17,687 nt of DNA, taken from positions 1-17,687 of the forward strand of contig JAUVDD010000008.1 in NCBI GenBank assembly GCA_030595525.1, read 5' to 3'. Within the stretch, counting starts at the first letter, position 1; every line of letters starts with the position of its first letter. This DNA comes from Puniceicoccales bacterium. GTDB lineage: Bacteria > Verrucomicrobiota > Verrucomicrobiia > Opitutales > Oceanipulchritudinaceae. Shown piece after piece: positions 16,425 to 17,687 of the stretch. A program made the position numbers and the translations under genes. The notes beneath the pieces were generated by a model. It was not told where the DNA came from and searched no databases. It was given only the letters and a program-made list of their open reading frames with translations.

Positions 16425-16750
16425 GCAAGACCTCCTTCCGAGAGAACCAGTTTGCCGGTGTGTAGGTGGCCGTCGTCGATTTTCTGATCCAAATTAACGG
16501 CATCCTCAAGTGAAGCGCATCGAACCCATCCAGAACTGAACTGTGTTTGATCAATGGGCAGCCATGGATCCTTCCAAGCTTTCTCAGTGAGGGACAATTC
16601 GTGGGCTCGTTCCGCTTTACCCACCCAACTCAAATCCGGCCAGAAATACGCGATCGCTGAAGGAACGACCAATCCTGCCAGGGCGAGGAGCCACAATTTC
16701 AGGTATACGGAAGCACTGGGATCTATAACATGGATCGGTTCAGAGGCCAT
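16409..16750 (-). CDS. Small single-helix membrane protein, unknown family
   Basis: This 113-residue protein has one membrane helix at about 17-36 (LKLWLLALAGLVVPSAIAYF) and then a soluble outside portion with WVGKAERAHELSLTEKAW and a C-terminal SGWVRCASLEDAVNLDQKIDDG...GKLVLSEGGLAW. I do not recognise it. Its ATG overlaps the stop of the upstream gene by 11 bp, and its 3' end overlaps the next gene by 16 bp, so all three minus-strand genes form one tightly coupled operon. The short Trp-rich C-terminus resembles, in composition only, the N-terminal domain of the following 527-residue protein. Being real is supported by the overlaps and the embedded ribosome-binding site rather than by homology. 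Confidence 0.72.
   Translation of the reverse strand: MASEPIHVIDPSASVYLKLWLLALAGLVVPSAIAYFWPDLSWVGKAERAHELSLTEKAWKDPWLPIDQTQFSSGWVRCASLEDAVNLDQKIDDGHLHTGKLVLSEGGLAWRDQ
16430..16437 (-). promoter_or_regulatory. Perfect Shine-Dalgarno setting the GTG start at 16424
   Basis: The minus strand reads AAGGAGGT followed by a five-base spacer and GTG. It lies within the last codons of the 113-residue gene. It is the strongest ribosome-binding site noticed in the window and justifies choosing the GTG. Confidence 0.8.
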
Positions 16751-17687
16751 CAGTCAAGATGGTGTCCATATTCTTACGCTCACCGGCACCTGTCAACTCT
16801 ACCCATCGTGTAACTTTCATTGCCAGATCGGATTCATAACCTGCCAAGTCTTCATCGTAATGGAATGTATAGCCTCCTCCAAAAGTGATTGTTTTGGCAA
16901 CTACGGCACCAAACATTTCACCGGCAGCACCACTACCATTCAGCTCGACATCGGAATTAGGCGCATAGACGGCACCGTAAAAAGCTCCATTACCCGCTAA
17001 GATAAATTCCGGAGTCTCGTCAACAACCGTAGCCGGATCGTCTTTGCCAAGTCCATATACGATCAGGCTGGTCGGATTACTGGTGGGATTCACAATCGAT
17101 GAGGAATTGCCTATTATTTTGAAATCTCCAGTAACATGAATTTCAAGGGAAGCATCCTTCTTCAATTTTATCATACCACTAATATCTACATCACCATCAA
17201 CATACATTACAACATGGCCCTCAATCGTGTACGCAGTCTCGTCATCCTCTAATCCAGTTTCCGGATCGAAATCAGTTAGATCGCTGTCTACATCCTTTGA
17301 ATCTACGGCGAAACCCGTAAGGTTATAATAGGTAGTGTCTCCAGGAGATCCCAAATTCTTTGTCACAGTGGTGAGAGGGGAGAACAGGTCAGGCATGGTT
17401 GGGTCGGGTAAATATGCATCAAAGTCATATGAAATCCGATTGGGATCTACATAATTTTGCTTATCATCTAAACCACGAATTGAACCGTTAGGACCAACAT
17501 CGGGGGGATTAGTGTTTTCCTTGTCGCCACCTGTTGCCACCTCGCCAAATATGTCCGCATTTCCTGAAGTCACAATATCAGGGAGAATCGATATACTGGC
17601 GACGGTGCCTTTAGCATTTCTGTTGGTCAGTGGGTTATAAGGCTCAGGATGAGACGATTTATAGCTATCGATCATGATTCCGTTGCC
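16740..17687 (-). CDS. Beta-solenoid surface/pilus-type protein (DUF7305-like), C-terminal part
   Basis: The frame is open to the right edge (315 residues visible). An internal Met at 17675 is preceded by in-frame GNGI, and GNGIMIDSYKSSHP matches the interior of this protein type, so the true start lies outside the window. Recurrent short beta-strand units (GNADIFGEVATGG, VVMYVDGDVDISGMIKL, LEIHVTGDFKIIG) end in FYGAVYAPNSDVELNGSG and MFGAVVAKTITFGGGYTFHYDEDL. That ending is what I recall of DUF7305-type beta-solenoids, often found in PilX-like or other exported proteins of Gram-negative bacteria. It is Asp/Gly/Thr-rich with no cysteine in the visible part, consistent with export. It is the first visible gene of the coupled minus-strand operon, overlapping the small membrane gene by 11 bp. 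The family call is moderately sure; the function (surface structure or pilus-associated) is inference. Confidence 0.75.
   Translation of the reverse strand, partial: GNGIMIDSYKSSHPEPYNPLTNRNAKGTVASISILPDIVTSGNADIFGEVATGGDKENTNPPDVGPNGSIRGLDDKQNYVDPNRISYDFDAYLPDPTMPDLFSPLTTVTKNLGSPGDTTYYNLTGFAVDSKDVDSDLTDFDPETGLEDDETAYTIEGHVVMYVDGDVDISGMIKLKKDASLEIHVTGDFKIIGNSSSIVNPTSNPTSLIVYGLGKDDPATVVDETPEFILAGNGAFYGAVYAPNSDVELNGSGAAGEMFGAVVAKTITFGGGYTFHYDEDLAGYESDLAMKVTRWVELTGAGERKNMDTILTDGL

Noticed and set aside
16554..17000. 148-residue plus-strand open frame opposite the minus-strand trio
   Set aside because: It overlaps two better supported genes, reads through both in antisense, and shows no recognisable motif.
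1..17687. CRISPR array, tRNA genes, insertion sequences or attachment sites
   Set aside because: No regularly spaced repeats, cloverleaf-like sequences, transposase motifs or flanking direct repeats were noticed on reading.

Overview
The window carries the end of a type VI secretion system (T6SS) operon and its flank in a bacterium with moderate GC (about 45-47% by eye). The long envelope proteins, a solute:sodium symporter with a C-terminal soluble domain, a DUF7305-like beta-solenoid protein and many genes without clear Shine-Dalgarno sites suggest a non-proteobacterial Gram-negative, perhaps Verrucomicrobiota/PVC. That taxonomic guess is inference only and rests on no marker gene.

Layout. 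(1) Positions 1-about 900, minus strand: the N-terminal part of an aldo/keto reductase, preceded by the C-terminal remnant of an unidentified gene. (2) Positions about 750-11283, plus strand: a compact T6SS operon, with the C-terminal part of an FHA-type protein (TagH), then TssK, TssL, TssM and a 1453-residue protein. That last protein joins a TagF domain, one membrane helix, a long helical region and a C-terminal formylglycine-generating-enzyme-like (FGE/SUMF1) domain. (3) Positions 11286-12439, minus strand: a two-gene operon of a class I methyltransferase and a NUDIX hydrolase. (4) Positions 12590-14828, plus strand: a small three-helix membrane protein and a solute:sodium symporter. (5) Positions 14841-17687, minus strand: three overlapping genes, namely a beta-solenoid surface-type protein cut by the right edge, a small single-helix protein, and a single-pass protein with a long Pro/Glu/Lys-rich linker.

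How the genes work together. TssK (baseplate-membrane connector), TssL and TssM (inner-membrane complex) are the anchoring part of a T6SS. TagH and TagF are post-translational regulators. In Pseudomonas aeruginosa the FHA protein is switched on by a kinase that depends on a periplasmic FGE-like protein, TagR, and is held off by TagF. The last gene appears to put a TagF module inside the cell and a TagR-like module outside it, on one polypeptide, which makes it the most interesting object here. Sheath, tube, spike, baseplate (other than TssK), TssJ and effector genes are not in the window.

The left end looks like a breakpoint. Two head-to-head genes both lack their 5' ends within the same roughly 180 bp, so this is either a real rearrangement or a contig chimera. 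No tRNA, rRNA, CRISPR array, insertion sequence or stretch of more than 300 bp without a gene was found.
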